Source of the DNA: Ashinkailepas kermadecensis
Lineage: Eukaryota; Arthropoda; Thecostraca; Neolepadidae
Length of the DNA stretch: 64,000 nt
Direction of reading: 5' to 3'
Assembly: GCA_034440615.1 (NCBI GenBank)
Contig: JAOTOM010005178.1
Location: 1,611,001 to 1,675,000 of the forward strand
A program made the position numbers and the translations under genes. Position 1 is the first letter of the stretch; each line of letters starts with the position of its first letter. This document shows positions 35,325-48,045 of the stretch, piece by piece. A model generated the notes under the pieces. It was not told the origin of the DNA. It saw only the letters and a program-made list of their open reading frames with translations, and made no database searches.

Positions 35325-35480
35325 GAGGTAATGAGAGAGAGAAACACAGATGGAGAGAGAGGAAGGTAGAGAGACAGGGAGACGGAGAGACAGAGAACCG
35401 GAGAGACGGAGAGACATGGTGATGAAGAGACGGAGGGACAGAGTGAGAGGGTGAGGGAGAGAGAAAGAGAGAACACAAGG
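35325..35480. repeat. Degenerate (GAGA)-type simple repeat
   Basis: gagagac/ggagagacgg motifs over about 150 bp. Confidence 0.85.
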
Positions 35481-36192
35481 CCGTCGACTAGGGAAAAGAA
35501 TAGCAGCATTTTTTTGCGCAAGAGTAAACTTGCACACTTTTTCTTCTTACCCGGTGTTAGCTGCCCATTGGGGACCACGAAACAAAGAGGGAACACAAGC
35601 TAAGCGCACAAAAGATGGGCTCTGATGCCGTCGCGTTGTGGTGTTTGTTCTGGCACCGCCTTCGATTGTCAGTCAGTTGTGCAAACTGTTTTTGTATTCA
35701 AAGCAAGATGATGATGTGTTTTCAGCGGAAACTCAACTTGAACAAAACATTTTCAAGCGCCGTCACATTATTTCCACAAAGGTCCATCAAATATGGGAAG
35801 AACTCCCACGTGTTGTCAGCATGTTTGAGTCGGCTCGATTTTCTGGTGGTGACAGAGAGAGCCTCGCTGCCGGCTGCTTGTCCAGCAATTGCCAGTGCGG
35901 GACAGCAGTTAGCCTTTCCACGCTTACTTAACCCGGCATTGACCCGGCTCCTCGGTCGCGCACAACTTGCCGGGGGCAAGTATTGCGGCCCGGCCTTTCT
36001 CAAGAACGGCTAGGCCGAATATAATAATTCAAGCGGCGATCGGTAGAGCCGTGACGTACGATCTCAGGGAAGTAAGACATTGTGTTCCGAGTGCGTATTA
36101 AGGTCCTACTTCGGCCGCCGAGCCTCCGAGCCGCCCCCACGAGCGGCGGGTCGATGCCACGCCGCTCCGCCGCGTCATGTGCATTTCAAGCC

Positions 36193-36206
36193 ATGACTCG
36201 AGTCAT
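36193..36206. promoter_or_regulatory. Perfect 14-bp AP-1/Maf-like palindrome
   Basis: ATGACTCGAGTCAT is a perfect palindrome containing TGACTCGAGTCA. Just downstream is attttatgcataattgctta, in an otherwise repeat-free stretch (35990-36260). It may be a conserved intronic element; unproven. Confidence 0.3.
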
Positions 36207-37477
36207 TTTATGCATAATTGCTTAGAATTTGGTGGAGACATCCTTCACAGTCATTTCTAGAGCATGCTGTTTCGTTTCATTTTCTTTTTGCACGTGAGAG
36301 TAAGCATTTCGAGAGCACTCTTTGTTCAATATTTTTACTTTTACATGCCGATATGTGAAAATGAAGTATTAAGTAAAGCAACAACATAACATAATAGTTA
36401 CAAACAAATTGACTCTCGCTTCCCATTTTCAAATATCACAGATATTTATTCGTTCGGCATCTTTGGCAATGTGTGTGTACCGATGTTTTCTGGTTAAAAA
36501 TCGGCGAACACGACGCCATTCCGACGTCATCCACGCTTGACCTATGATGACCTCAGTTTTTTATGTGTCTTGGGAAGAGGTATAGAGTTGGCGAAATGAC
36601 AGCTTTTGGAAATTCCATGGAGATATCTGGGCGCGTTTTTAAACTATCACTAACATTCGACAGGAGGCCCAGATTTTCCCCCACCCCCCGGTCAATGCTG
36701 GGTTAATGGGGCCACTCAGTGGATGGACAGGAACGGCTCATGGCGATTGCACGTGGCCTTCCCGCCGCCTCCACCTCCGCGACCCAAGGCGATGTGCCAC
36801 CTCCTCCGCCGGCGAGGAGGCAGCGCTGTTGGCTGCCTACACCCCAGTCCCGCTGTCGATTGCATCTGCCTGCCGGCTGTGTCGTATGCTCGCCGTGTGT
36901 GTTGCCGTAGTTGGGCGCGTGCGCTGTCCGTGTTGCGTTATATATAGCCACCGCCAGCGGTGCGGTGCCGCCGGCGGTGGCACACGTACACGCGGTAGGT
37001 CGTAAGGCGCCGCTCCCGGCTCGTTACCGCTCCCAGCACCGCCGGCCAGACGAGCGCGTGGCCGCGCGCGGACGTGTTGCCACTCCGGTGGGTGGGCGAC
37101 TTGTCTGCGCCGCCGGCCGGCCGGCTGCTGGTGTGCCGCCGCTGTTACGCTCGTCACGCGACACGTTCGTCACGCGCACGGCCGAGCCGGCCGCGTTGGT
37201 GTTGCGCCTCGCCAGCGAGCCGGTGGGCAGGAGTCTGGCGAGGCTTTGGTGTCTGCACGGTGGGCGGGAGACGGACGAGTCTTGAGTATTTCAGGGTGGA
37301 CAGTAGTCGGCCGATGGTAGTGTCCACTGGATGGACGCCAGTCGGGCTATGGTTTAGTGTTTCCATGCTGGACGTTGGACACGGTCTTTCACGAGGGATG
37401 ATAGTCGGCCGGTGCTGTATTCTCCACAGGATGGACGCCAGTCGGGCTATGCTTTCGTCTCTACAGGATGACTGGAA

Positions 37478-37749
37478 CAGGGTTGGAAAAATAAGTTGCT
37501 GATGGATTTTTTTTCTTGTACCCGGAACATTATCCTCTCCATAAAATTGTACTTTCATTTTTTTCTCATCTGGGGGTCGAGTGGTGCTATTTAACAATGA
37601 ACTGCTCTGTGATGAAATGTTCAAGATTCACTGAAAAGTGCAAACTGAGGTTCAGGTATCGCAGGTTTGAAGAAAAATATCCCCACCGTATTCGATTACC
37701 CAAAAAATCCTCTCCACATTCAGGATTGCAATATACAAATCCAACCCTG
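37478..37749 (-). mobile_element. hAT-like MITE, copy 3 (inverted)
   Basis: 272 bp, from CAGGGTTGGAAAAATAA to AATCCAACCCTG, with exact 10-bp terminal inverted repeats CAGGGTTGGA. The flanks GACTGGAA (37470-37477) and GACGGGAA (37750-37757) match at 7 of 8. Relative to copies 1 and 2 it lies on the opposite strand. Confidence 0.88.
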
Positions 37750-37879
37750 GACGGGAATCGGGCCACGCTTTAGCCTTACACAATAGGCTATGTGTCAGCT
37801 GATAGGGGTGCATCCAAGGGATTCATGAATAACAGGGATGAATCCAAGCGAGCGGCCCTGCCATGGTCCCCACAGGATT

Positions 37880-38640
37880 GCTGTTTTTACAGCGACCATT
37901 TGAATAAGTGCGATTTGAGCGAGTGCACTGAACGGATTTTTCCTGAGCGAGTACAATTTAAGTGAGTGGACACATTTGTCGACTGCGTCATCTGAGCGTA
38001 TGTCAATGGAAAGAACACAATCCGGGAAGTTATATTTATTTACGACATTACTCATACCATTGTTGGCAAATTGGCATTTACTGCCAAATCGTCTCATGTT
38101 ATGTTCGTTTTTCTTATAATTTATTGACTGGATATATATTCAATTATTTTAAAGCCATCTAGGCCTTTTCACACGTGGCTTTTTCGGCAGCTTTTTCATT
38201 GGCTTAACTTTTTTTTACCGTCAACAGCGTCTGACGGCGGCCGACGGATCTGCTGATGCACGGGCCGATCGTTATGACGCCATCTTCACAATGAGCCGAC
38301 GGAGCTGCTGTACCGTCCGGTCTGCGGCCGACGGCCGAAATTTAATAATCTCAACTTTTTCGCTGCTCTTGACATCGCAAAGCATCATGTGTAATTAATG
38401 ATATGGGTCGTGGAGGGTTTAAATTTGCATGGCTTTCAGAGAATGAATGGATGACATGCGCCGTCTGTTCTAGGCAGTCCTTCGCTAGTTAATGGACACC
38501 ATTGTAAATATACACGCTCTCATCGTGTTCGCTCTACTTACACTCCCTAAGATGTCGCAGTTGCCCAATCGTTCAGCTCGCTCAAATTGCTCTCGCTCAG
38601 ATAGACGCGCTCAAATTACGTCAGGTGTCGCAGATCCGTT
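37880..38640. other. Pair of inverted TTTGAGCGAG motif clusters
   Basis: gatttgagcgagtgcactga with cctgagcgagtacaattt (37908-37960) lies in one orientation. The inverse, cagctcgctcaaattgctct plus cgctcag and gcgctcaaattacg, lies at 38573-38618. The two clusters flank about 600 bp of unrecognised sequence and could be subterminal repeats of an unknown transposon. Confidence 0.35.
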
Positions 38641-39124
38641 CACATGGCAGTCGCCTTCGTTTTTTTATCCTGCGCACTTTCTATCGAGATAGTGGATGAT
38701 AAAATAGATCGGAAAAATAGAAGCATCTCATCCTTATTCTCGTATCCCTCCAAATCCGACGTGTTTTTTTTTTCTGGATTGAGCAGTATATAGTGTTGAC
38801 TGATCTTCAGCACTTCGTCGCTCTCCGAGACCCCTCCCGCCAAGATAGCCAGCTGGCTGGGCCTTTATCGGCCGCCCTGGTGGCTGTTCGGACAGTGGAC
38901 GGCCTGCCGGCTGCGCCCGCCGCGCCGTGCTCGGCGTGCCCGTCGTGCACGCGCCGACTCCGACGCCGCCAGCCACGTCGCCCGAGCGCCAGCGCCGCCG
39001 TCGTTGGCGTGCCTTCCGGGACGTGCCGCCGGTTTACGACCGGGCGTGTGCTGCTGCAGGTGCGGCCGGTGTCGCCTCGGCGGCAGATGGCGTCACGTCT
39101 GCAGCGGCGCAGCTGGGTCTGAGG

Positions 39125-39260
39125 TCGGCCTGATGTACCGGCCGGGTGGCTGATGGGTCTGAGGTGGGCTGGTGGTATGACGGCTGATGGGTCTGAGATG
39201 GGCTGGTGGTGTGACGGCTGATGGGTCTGAGGTGGGCTGGTGGTGTGACGGCTGATGTAC
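39125..39260. repeat. ~34-bp minisatellite, 4 copies
   Basis: The unit is gctgatgggtctgaggtggg followed by ctggtggtgtgacg. Confidence 0.9.
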
Positions 39261-40234
39261 CGACCGGGCCGTGTCTGCGTTGGTACGGCTGGTCGGTGTC
39301 GGCTCGGTGTCGTCAGTCACGTGACCTGACCAGTGGCCACGGCCACGCCCGAGCCAGGCGTACATGGGAGCTTGACAGAGGGGACAGGGGGTTGTGCCTT
39401 TCCCTGCCGGTGTCTACGGCAGCAGCGGGCGGTGGCCGGTGCCGTACGCCGCGACCACCGCGACCACCGCGTCACGCCCGGCCTGCAGCTTCGGCGGCGG
39501 CTCATGGTGTTTCCGCTGCGCGTGACCGGGCGTCTGCCGTGCGGCGCGGGGGGCGGCTCAGTTGCAGTGGGCGGGCCCGTTCCGTTCCATTTGGACGGCC
39601 GCCCGCGCCGACTCCGGTTTCCATTCAGCGGCGAGCGGTGTTGTTGTGACGGTGCGCCACGCCCCCACGGAGTACCGGCGTGACGGCGCGGCCACAGGCA
39701 CAGCGACGCCGCGTCACGTGACGGCGCCGACAGAGCGGGCGCAGACAGGCGGCAGGCTGGGACTCCGCCGCCGGCCAGAGTTTTCCGCGCGGACGGCGAC
39801 CGACACGTCTCGCTGGTGCGGTGGCCGACGCGGCGGACCTTCGCAAACAGCCGGCCGGAGCGCAGCGGGTGCAGTCGCGGCAATGGCGGTGGCAGTCCGG
39901 GCCGCTGTAAGCGCACAAGCCGGCGCGACGCAGCCTGTGATTGAGTGGGTTGATCTGATTGCCCGTCGTCGTTACGCTTCTCGTCGGCGATCGTAACTCG
40001 ATGTGAGCGTAGGGATGATATTATATCGATGAGCGGTCGATTCGTGGCAGCGCCGGAGGTCAGTGAGCAGTGACCTGTTGAGCGGTCACTGACCTGACCA
40101 CTGACCTGGTGGGGGCAGGGGCTGGCTGATCAGCAGAGCCCTGTGTGGTTGTTTGGAGTATCACGGGTGACCGGAGGAGGTGAATGCATCCCGGCTGGTG
40201 ATGACCCGCTGACAGCTGGCTGATGGCTGCTGAT

Positions 40235-40562
40235 ACTGGCTCCCGACCCCTCTGATCCCCTGACCCTCTGACCCCCTGGTCATCTGACCATCTGACCCTC
40301 TGATCCCCTGACCCTCTGACACCCTGGCCAGCTGACCATCTGACCCTCTGAAACCCTGACCCTCTATCCCTCTGACCATCTGACCATCCGACCCTCTGAC
40401 CATCTGATTATCTAACCCCCTGACGCCCTGACCCTCTAACCCCCTGACGTCCTGACCCTCTAACCCCCTGACGTCCTGACCCTCTAACCCCCTGGCCCTC
40501 TGACCCCTAACACTGACCCCTAACCATTTGACTGTCTGACCCTCTGATCATCTGACCCGGCT
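40235..40562. repeat. ~9-20 bp CTGACC-rich repeat
   Basis: Units such as ccctctgaccatctgac and ccctaaccccctgacgt, mixed and degenerate. Confidence 0.88.
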
Positions 40563-41172
40563 GTCAAGACCGTGCCGGGTCGGGGTCGTCACACGGAAGC
40601 GGCCGTGGCGTCGTGCTGTCTCCTGCCCTCGCCGCATGTAGCACAGCTGTCCTGTCCTGTCTGTCTGTCCTGCAGGAGAGCTCACAGGGCTGGCCGGTGT
40701 CTCCAGGCGCGCCAAGCGTACACACGCTCGGTAGCCAGAGCGTCTGTATCTCCTGCATCCCGAGCCGCCCTGCGGTTGAGCGCCGGCAGATGTGCGGCCC
40801 TGCCGAGTGGGTAAACAGCGCTTCCGGCAAGAACCGGGCCGACCGACTCTTGAGCTTATCAACTTGCTGTCCCGGTTTTGGTTTCCGTCAGCGGCTGTTC
40901 AGACGCCGAGTGGTGTGTTGTGACACCGGCTGGCCGCGACCTGCACGGCCGGCTGTCTGGGCGGCGAGCCGTAGGCTGTCTAGGCCCTGGGCACCACAAC
41001 TGGCCGTCTAGGGCACGAGTTGTGGGCTGTCTGGGCCACGCGTTGTAGGCTATTCAGGTCACGAGCTGTCGGCTGTCTAGGCTCCGACCACCACAGCTGA
41101 CTTACAAGGCAGCGAATTGTAGGTTGTGTAAGCCCCAAATTGCACAGCTGGCCGTTTTGGCCCTGAAGTATC

Positions 41173-41297
41173 TCGACTGCTGGTGTGTTGTATCGGCTGC
41201 TGGTGGGTTGTATCGGCTGTTGGTGGGTTGTATCGGCTGCTGGTGTGTTGTATCGGCTGCTGGTGGGTTGTATCGGCTGCTGGTGGGTTGTATCGCC
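41173..41297. repeat. 20-bp minisatellite, 6 copies
   Basis: The unit is tggtgggttgtatcggctgc. Confidence 0.93.
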
Positions 41298-41600
41298 GAC
41301 TGGGTTGGGCGGCTGTGGGTGGCCAGCTGGCTCTGATCACTCGGCACACAGGCGAGCGCGCCAGCCACCCGACTATCATTAGTCCCGTGGCTCTCTTACC
41401 GCCGCTGTATTGACGAAGGAGTTTCGACGCCAGGGGCGGAATTTCCCGCAACCGTGTTGGTTGTCAGCTCTTTGATTGATTGCATCGATTCGCATCGGTG
41501 TCATGGAGTGAATTGACTTGAAATGCGGGTCACCGACTGTTTGTTGGGTTATGCGACTCTGCCGGCTCTGGCACAGCTCCTATGCTCTGCTTTATGTTCG

Positions 41601-42165
<565 letters not shown>

Positions 42166-43127
42166 TTCCTTCCCACGCGTCTGCCTTCCGTCGGCGTCGT
42201 TCATGCGCTCTTCGGTGGCCATGGTGGGCTGTGTGTGTTCGGGTTGTCTGAACACTGAGAGCTCTGGCTCCGAGAGTGACATGCTGAGTGCCGGCGCGCA
42301 CGTCAGCCGAGCTGGACCAGTGCTCGTGGTCCAGCGCCCGCATCGGACACCGAACTGCCGAACTTCCGCTGGCGCCGGCGACCGCGTGCTGTGCACACTG
42401 CCGGCTGTTTGTTGAGATGGGCGGTGCCGGTGTGTTTTGACGACGCGTCTGCGGCGACTGCCGTGCGTGGTGTGGTGGGCCGGGTGGGCTGCGCGCTGGC
42501 CGCCCTCCAGCTGACCCGGTTCGCCGGCGAGACTGAGAGCGAATCAAACAGGAAGCGGCGCGGCGCGGCGCGGCGCGGCGGCGGGCCGGCTGGCGCGCGC
42601 TGCCGGAGCGGCGCGTCCGCCGCCTCGGCAATGGAGATTAATGCTGCGCACGCGGCCGGCGCGCAGGTGTCGGCGCCGCTCATTCATGCTCGGAGAGCGG
42701 GCGGCACGCGCCTCCCACCGGCGAAAGCTGCTTTACAACCGGCTCACGCTTTCTACCACGGGCGGGGAGGGCTGCGGCGTTGACAGCCGCTTCCGAATTG
42801 AGCGCGTTGGCGTTGAGCGCCGGCCGGTGTTGGGAAGGCGATGGGTGACCTGGGCGGAGGGCGGTGGTGTTTGGGCGGCGGCTGCAGTCGCGCGTCTGGC
42901 TGGTGCGGCGACTTCGGTGCGCCACACGGCCTGCAGTCTGTGGTGGGGCCGGCGCGGACTGACGGTCGGAAGGTCGACTTGGCACCGGAGGGTGCCGGGT
43001 TCGCGGCCCACCAGCCGCCGGTTCCCATCTGCCAGTGGTCTGTGGGTCGACTTGGCACCGGAGGGTGCACGGTTCGCGGCCCACCAGCTGCCGGTTCCCA
43101 TCTGCCAGCGGTCCGTCTGCTTGCTGT

Positions 43128-43500
43128 GAAGCGATAGCCGAAGCGATAGTCGAAGCGATAGTCGAAGCGATAGCCGAAGCGATAGCCGAAGCGATAGCCG
43201 AAGCGATAGCCGAAGCGATAGCCAAAGCGATAGCCGAAGCGATAGCCGAAGCGACAGCCGAAGCAATAGCCGAAGCGACGGCCGAAGCAATAGCCGAAGC
43301 GACGGCCGAAGCGATGGCCGAAGCGACAGCCGAAGCGATAGCCGAAGCGACGGCCGAAGCGATAGCCGAGGCGATGGCCGAACTGATAGCCGAAGCGACA
43401 GCCGAACTGATAGCCGAAGCGACAGCCGAAGCGATGGCCGAAGCGATAGCCGAAGCGATAGCCGAAGCGATAGCCGAAGCGATAGCCGAAGCGACGACGG
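43128..43500. repeat. 12-bp minisatellite
   Basis: About 31 copies of cgaagcgatagc, with gatggc, gacagc and gacggc variants. In-frame repeats of Ala-Glu-Ala-Ile result; not considered a gene. Confidence 0.97.
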
Positions 43501-43811
43501 CGGCCGAATGGCCAGATAACCTCATCGACGGGGGCGTCGGTGAATGACCCAATAAAACGGAGGTTGCACGGCCGGTGCACTTTGCACTGTTGTGTGCAGT
43601 CTGGTGCAACAGAACGGCCTCAAACTGTCGTGTGCTATCTGTCGCAGCCGGGTCGGTCGGCGACGGCAGGGTGAAACCAGGCGACTATCGTCAAGAGAAC
43701 CAACGAGGTTTGGGAGCGGGGAGCGGGTGCTTCTGGGACTGAGTGATAAGTTGTGCTCAATTCCTATAGCACGCCCGGTTTGAAACGTACGTATGTTCCT
43801 GACACTTAGTA

Positions 43812-44218
43812 ATCGGCCGGAGCGCGGCTTAGTTGGCGCCTTTGAGTGCTCCAGTGTGCGACGGCCGGCCATCTGTGGTGTGGCCGGCCCATCTGAACAC
43901 CGGCGGCCTCTCGGCCGGAGCGCGGCTTAGTTGGCGCCTTTGAGTGCTCCAGTGTGCGACGGCCGGCCATCTGTGGTGTGGCCGGCCCATCTGAACACCG
44001 GCGGCCTCTCGGCCGGAGCGCGGCTTAGTTGGCGCCTTTGAGTGCTCCAGTGTGCGACGGCCGGCCATCTGTGGTGTGGCCGGCCCATCTGGACACCGGC
44101 GGCCTCTCGGCCGTCGCGCGGCTTAGTTGGCGCCTTTGAGTGCTCCAGTGTGCGACGGCCGGCCATCTGTGGTGTGGCCGGCCCATCTGGACACCGGCGG
44201 CCTCTCGGCCGTCGCGCG
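43812..44218. repeat. 98-bp minisatellite, 4.1 copies
   Basis: cgcggcttagttggcgcctt recurs at 43823, 43921, 44019 and 44117; the unit ends caccggcggcctctcggccg. The last two copies share a gtcgcgcg variant. Confidence 0.96.
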
Positions 44219-44883
44219 ACCGCCGCGAATCGCACCCGATCGATGTCCACGCATCCCGTCTGGGCGAGATTTATCGGCGTTGCCGACGCCCGCAGCGTGT
44301 GGTGCGCTCGCCTCGCCGCCCATCACCATAGAAACGGGCGGCGACGCCGGCCGGCGAGATCGGCGCCGCTTTATCCGGCCGCCGGGCGGCGCCGCGCCGC
44401 AGACGCCCTGATCGCTCGGCGTCGACGCTCCGTCGGCACCGACGCCGGCCGCTTTACGACCGCCTTGTCGTGCGGGTGTTTTACGAGGTCGGCCCGGCCG
44501 ACGAGCCGCCGCACGCGGAGCCACTGCCTGCGCGGGTTCAGCCCCCTCCCCTGACCGGCGGCCGCGCTTCCGCTTCAATCAGTAATTCTGCGTTGAGAAG
44601 TTCGCGAGAGCTCGGGAGCTGCCGACGGGACGGCTGTCGTTGTCCACAGTGTGGCCGGCGATCTGGTCTGTGGGTGCGTGTGCGCGTGCGTGTGCGTGTG
44701 CGTGGCGGAGTGGTCGACTAATCCGACCTGATCTCTGGCGAAAGCCATGCCGGTGGCACGAGTTTAAACTGAACCCACGTGTCTTCCGAACAGTCTCGGG
44801 AGACACAATCCACCGGAATTCCGTCAAACACTGCTTTGGTAGCCATATGATAATAAGCAGTCTTGCACACCTGGTATGGTGTA

Positions 44884-44884
<1 letters not shown>

Positions 44885-44974
<90 letters not shown>

Positions 44975-45014
44975 GTGTACATATGTATGTATGTATATGT
45001 ATACATATATGTAC

Positions 45015-45089
<75 letters not shown>

Positions 45090-45182
45090 TATATATATAT
45101 ATATATTTATTTATTTTTAAGAAAAAATTAGTAGGTATAGTGTTTGTTTTTGTTTTTAATTTTAAAAAAAAAAAAAAAAAAT
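44885..45182. repeat. (TA)n, ATGT and poly-A tracts
   Basis: TA 44887-44970, mixed acatgtgtacatatgtat 44971-45010, TA to 45110, then an A run 45164-45182. Confidence 0.97.
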
Positions 45183-45228
45183 AAAACCCAAATTGGTGGT
45201 GGCGGCGGTGTCCGGCGGCCGGTGTGGC

Positions 45229-45234
<6 letters not shown>

Positions 45235-45264
<30 letters not shown>

Positions 45265-45733
45265 CCCGCCCCCCCCCCCCCCCCGTCCACCCCGCCAGCG
45301 GGACGTCAGTGGTGGCGGGTACCGGCTGTGGTGCCGGTGGCAGCGGCAGGTGGACGTCGGTGGTGGCGGGAGCTGTGGTGGGTGGCGGGAGTGGACGTCA
45401 GTGGTGGCGGGTGCTGTGGTGGGTGGCGGGAGTGGACGTCAGTGGTGGCGGGAGCTGTGGTGGGTGGCGGGAGTGGACGTCAGTGGTGGCGGGAGCTGTG
45501 GTGGGTGGCGGGAGTGGACGTCAGTGGTGGCGGGTGCTGTGGTGGGTGGCGGGAGTGGACGTCAGTGGTGGCGGGTGCTGTGGTGGGTGGCGGGAGTGGA
45601 CGTCAGTGGTGGCGGGAGCTGTGGTGGGTGGCGGGAGTGGACGTCAGTGGTGGAGGGAGCTGTGGTGGGTGGCGGGAGTGGACGTCAGTGGTGGCGGGAG
45701 CTGTGGTGGGTGGCGGGAGTGGACGGAGCCGCC
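45235..45733. repeat. Poly-C run followed by 41-bp minisatellite
   Basis: About 50 C (45232-45285, likely length error), then about 10 copies of gtggacgtcagtggtggcgg followed by gagctgtggtgggtggcggg and a. The t/a variant gtgctg/gagctg alternates in blocks. Confidence 0.95.
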
Positions 45734-46357
45734 GAACGACCGGCCGTGGCGCCGGATCAGATTTATGGTGATGCCGAGTGGACCACCTGTGATTACGCTG
45801 GTGTTGGTGATGCGTTACGACGCCAAATGCGAGCCTTCGTGTTCGCCTCTGGCCGCATGGCCGTTTAAAATTTGGTGGTTCCCCAAGCGCCAGCAGTTCA
45901 CTTATCCATGCAAGCTTTTGCACTGCGCCAATCGGAAGCCTCCACTGAACTTTCCTGAGAACACTTCAAGTCCGAGAACTACCGCCTGCGTTCGACGAAC
46001 TCGCGATAAAGGAAGCCCAGCTGTGGCGGTGTTCTACCATTGGCCGTGGCCGTCGGTCTCAAATCCCGGCTGAACCGGCGCTGTGGGAATGGCATGCGCT
46101 TCCGCCGCGGCCGGCCGACGGAGCGGACAAATTGTTCGGTCAGGGGTGTTGTGTGTGCCGAGCGTTGGGGAGGAGGGGGGGGGGGTGCGGCGGCCGGTCG
46201 GAGGCTCCGACGGACTGAAGCGGCCGGGAAGCTCGTGGTCGGGCGGCTCGGCGTGCTGTAGTTCCGGCCGGTGGTCGGGTGTTGGGCGCGGCGGACGTAG
46301 TTGGTCTGGCTGCGTTTGGTCAGGTGCCGAGCGGCGCAGTTGGGCGCGGTGGGCAGC

Positions 46358-46575
46358 GGCTGGCGTGTTGTGGTGTGGTGGTGTGGTGGGCTGAGGCTGG
46401 GGTGTGGTGATGTGGTGGGCTGAGGCGGGGTGTTGTGGTGTGGTGGGCTGGGGTGTGGTGGTGTGGTGGGCTGAGGCTGGGGTGTGGTGATGTGGTGGGC
46501 TGAGGCGGGGTGTTGTGGTGTGTTGGGCTGAGGTGGGGTGTGGTGGTGTGGTGGGCTGAGGCTGGGGTGTTGTGT
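46358..46575. repeat. ~30-bp GTGGT-rich repeat
   Basis: Repeats of gtggtgggctgaggctgggg followed by tgtggtgat in variable register. Confidence 0.92.
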
Positions 46576-47274
46576 GGTGGTTTGGGACGGCATTCTCGCG
46601 TCTGGTCCCGACGGTGCGCTGTGGCGTGCCTTTTTGTCCTTTGTTCACTCCATTGCTGTCCCCATTCACTTCATTCATGTTCGCCACGCGTGCAGTCGCG
46701 AAATGGTCGGCGCTCGTCGACAGGACTTTAGCCGACCAACCAGCCAAACCGACGAGCGATGTGTAGTTCGCTCAAAAGATTTCAAAGATTTCAAAAGACT
46801 ACGATTAATCAAACTCAGATTTCAAAAAGCCGGAGTTACTGAGCTGCGCCAGTTTTGTAACAGAAACAGCGGAGCGTGGTGCTGTTTTTTTAATAGTTTT
46901 CGGCGGACATCAGCAGTATTGTGGACGAGGTCTTGGTATGATGCCACTGAGAGGTCATTGCGAACTTTCAGCCCCGCGACCTGATTGTCAAGGTCCATGA
47001 CGGCCATAGCCGGCCTTCAGACCAACGAGTATGACCATCGTGGGTGCTGCAGGCACTTACCTTCAGTTTACGGATGCGAACTAGAGCACGGCATTGCTGG
47101 TGCAGCTCCAGTTACGGGCAGTGATATTCACACGATGATGCACTACTGAGCCGTGTTAATAGCCCGGCTGCTGCTGGGTTAAGCATCCCGCTGTGCCACA
47201 CACACGCCCGCAATAACGCTACCTGTGTTATTTTTTGCCACGCAGGCACTGACGCTAGCCGTATGTGGTTTCAG

Positions 47275-47414
47275 ATTACAAACGACAGCGATACGACCTG
47301 AAAAAGCGCACCGCAGACACGCTGCGGCTGTACAAGAAGGTGCGGAAGACCAAGACGAGTGAACTTCAGCGAGTGCTCGACTCCCAAGCGTCGGACATCC
47401 AGGAGCGGTACCGG
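47275..47414 (+). CDS. MTSS1: mim/MTSS1 exon, basic I-BAR helix (YKRQRYDLKKRTADTLRLYK)
   Basis: A 140-bp exon: two bases completing the Asp codon begun by the previous exon, then 46 codons ending in phase 0. The acceptor is gtggtttcag (to 47274); the donor is GTATGT at 47415. The peptide begins DYKRQRYDLKKRTADTLRLY and continues KKVRKTKTSELQRVLDSQA, then SDIQERYR. It aligns with vertebrate EYKKARQEIKKKSSDTLKLQ and QPQLDSALQDVNDKY. The cluster of Lys/Arg corresponds to the phosphoinositide-binding surface of I-BAR domains. The exon's last ~16 bases and the donor form the first unit of a 16-copy, 40-bp minisatellite. Thirteen copies retain a GT at the donor position. Confidence 0.94.
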
Positions 47415-48045
47415 GTATGTCGGGGATGGGACGGGCTCCCACCAGCGGTGCCAGGTATGTCTGGGACGGGGCGGGCTTCCAGGAGCGGTGCCAGGTATGC
47501 CGGGGACGGGGCGGACTCCCAGGAGAGGTGCCAGGCAGGTCGGGGACGGGGTGGGCTCCCAGGAGCGGTGCCAGGTATGTCGGGGACGGGGCGGGCTTCC
47601 AGGAGCGGTACAAGGTATGTCGGGAACGGGGTGAGCTCCCAGAAGCGGTGCCAGGTATGTCGGGGACGGCACGGGCTCCCAGGAGCGGTACCAGGTATGT
47701 CGGGGACGGGGCGGGCTACCAGGAGCGGTACAAGGTATGTCGGGAACGGGGTGGGCTCCCAGAAGCGGTGCCAGGTATGTCGGGGACGGCACGGGCTCCC
47801 AGGAGCGGTACCAGGTATGTCGGGGACGGGGCGGGCTTCCAGGAGCGGTACAAGGTATGTCGGGGACGGGGCGGGCTTCCAGGAGCGGTACGAGGTATGT
47901 CGGGAACGGCACGGGCTCCCAGAAGCGGTACCAGATATATCTGGGATGGGGTGGGCTTCCACCAGCGGTACCAGATACGTCGGAGACGGGTCAGAACTCT
48001 CAGGAGGGGTGCCAGGTATGTCGGGGGACAGGTCAGGACTCCCAA
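47398..48045. repeat. 40-bp minisatellite spanning the 5' splice site of exon 47275-47414
   Basis: Sixteen units, period exactly 40 for the first 15. Each carries ccaggagcggtaccag|gtatgt followed by cggggacggggcgggctt. The first unit is the true exon end and donor (47415). GT is kept at 13 of 16 positions: 47415, 47455, 47495, 47575 to 47895 every 40, and 48016. It is lost at 47535 (GC), 47935 and 47975 (AT). All three + frames stay open across most of the array. Confidence 0.96.

Noticed and set aside
43035..43547. Ala-Glu-Ala-Ile repeat protein
   Set aside because: 12-bp satellite artefact.
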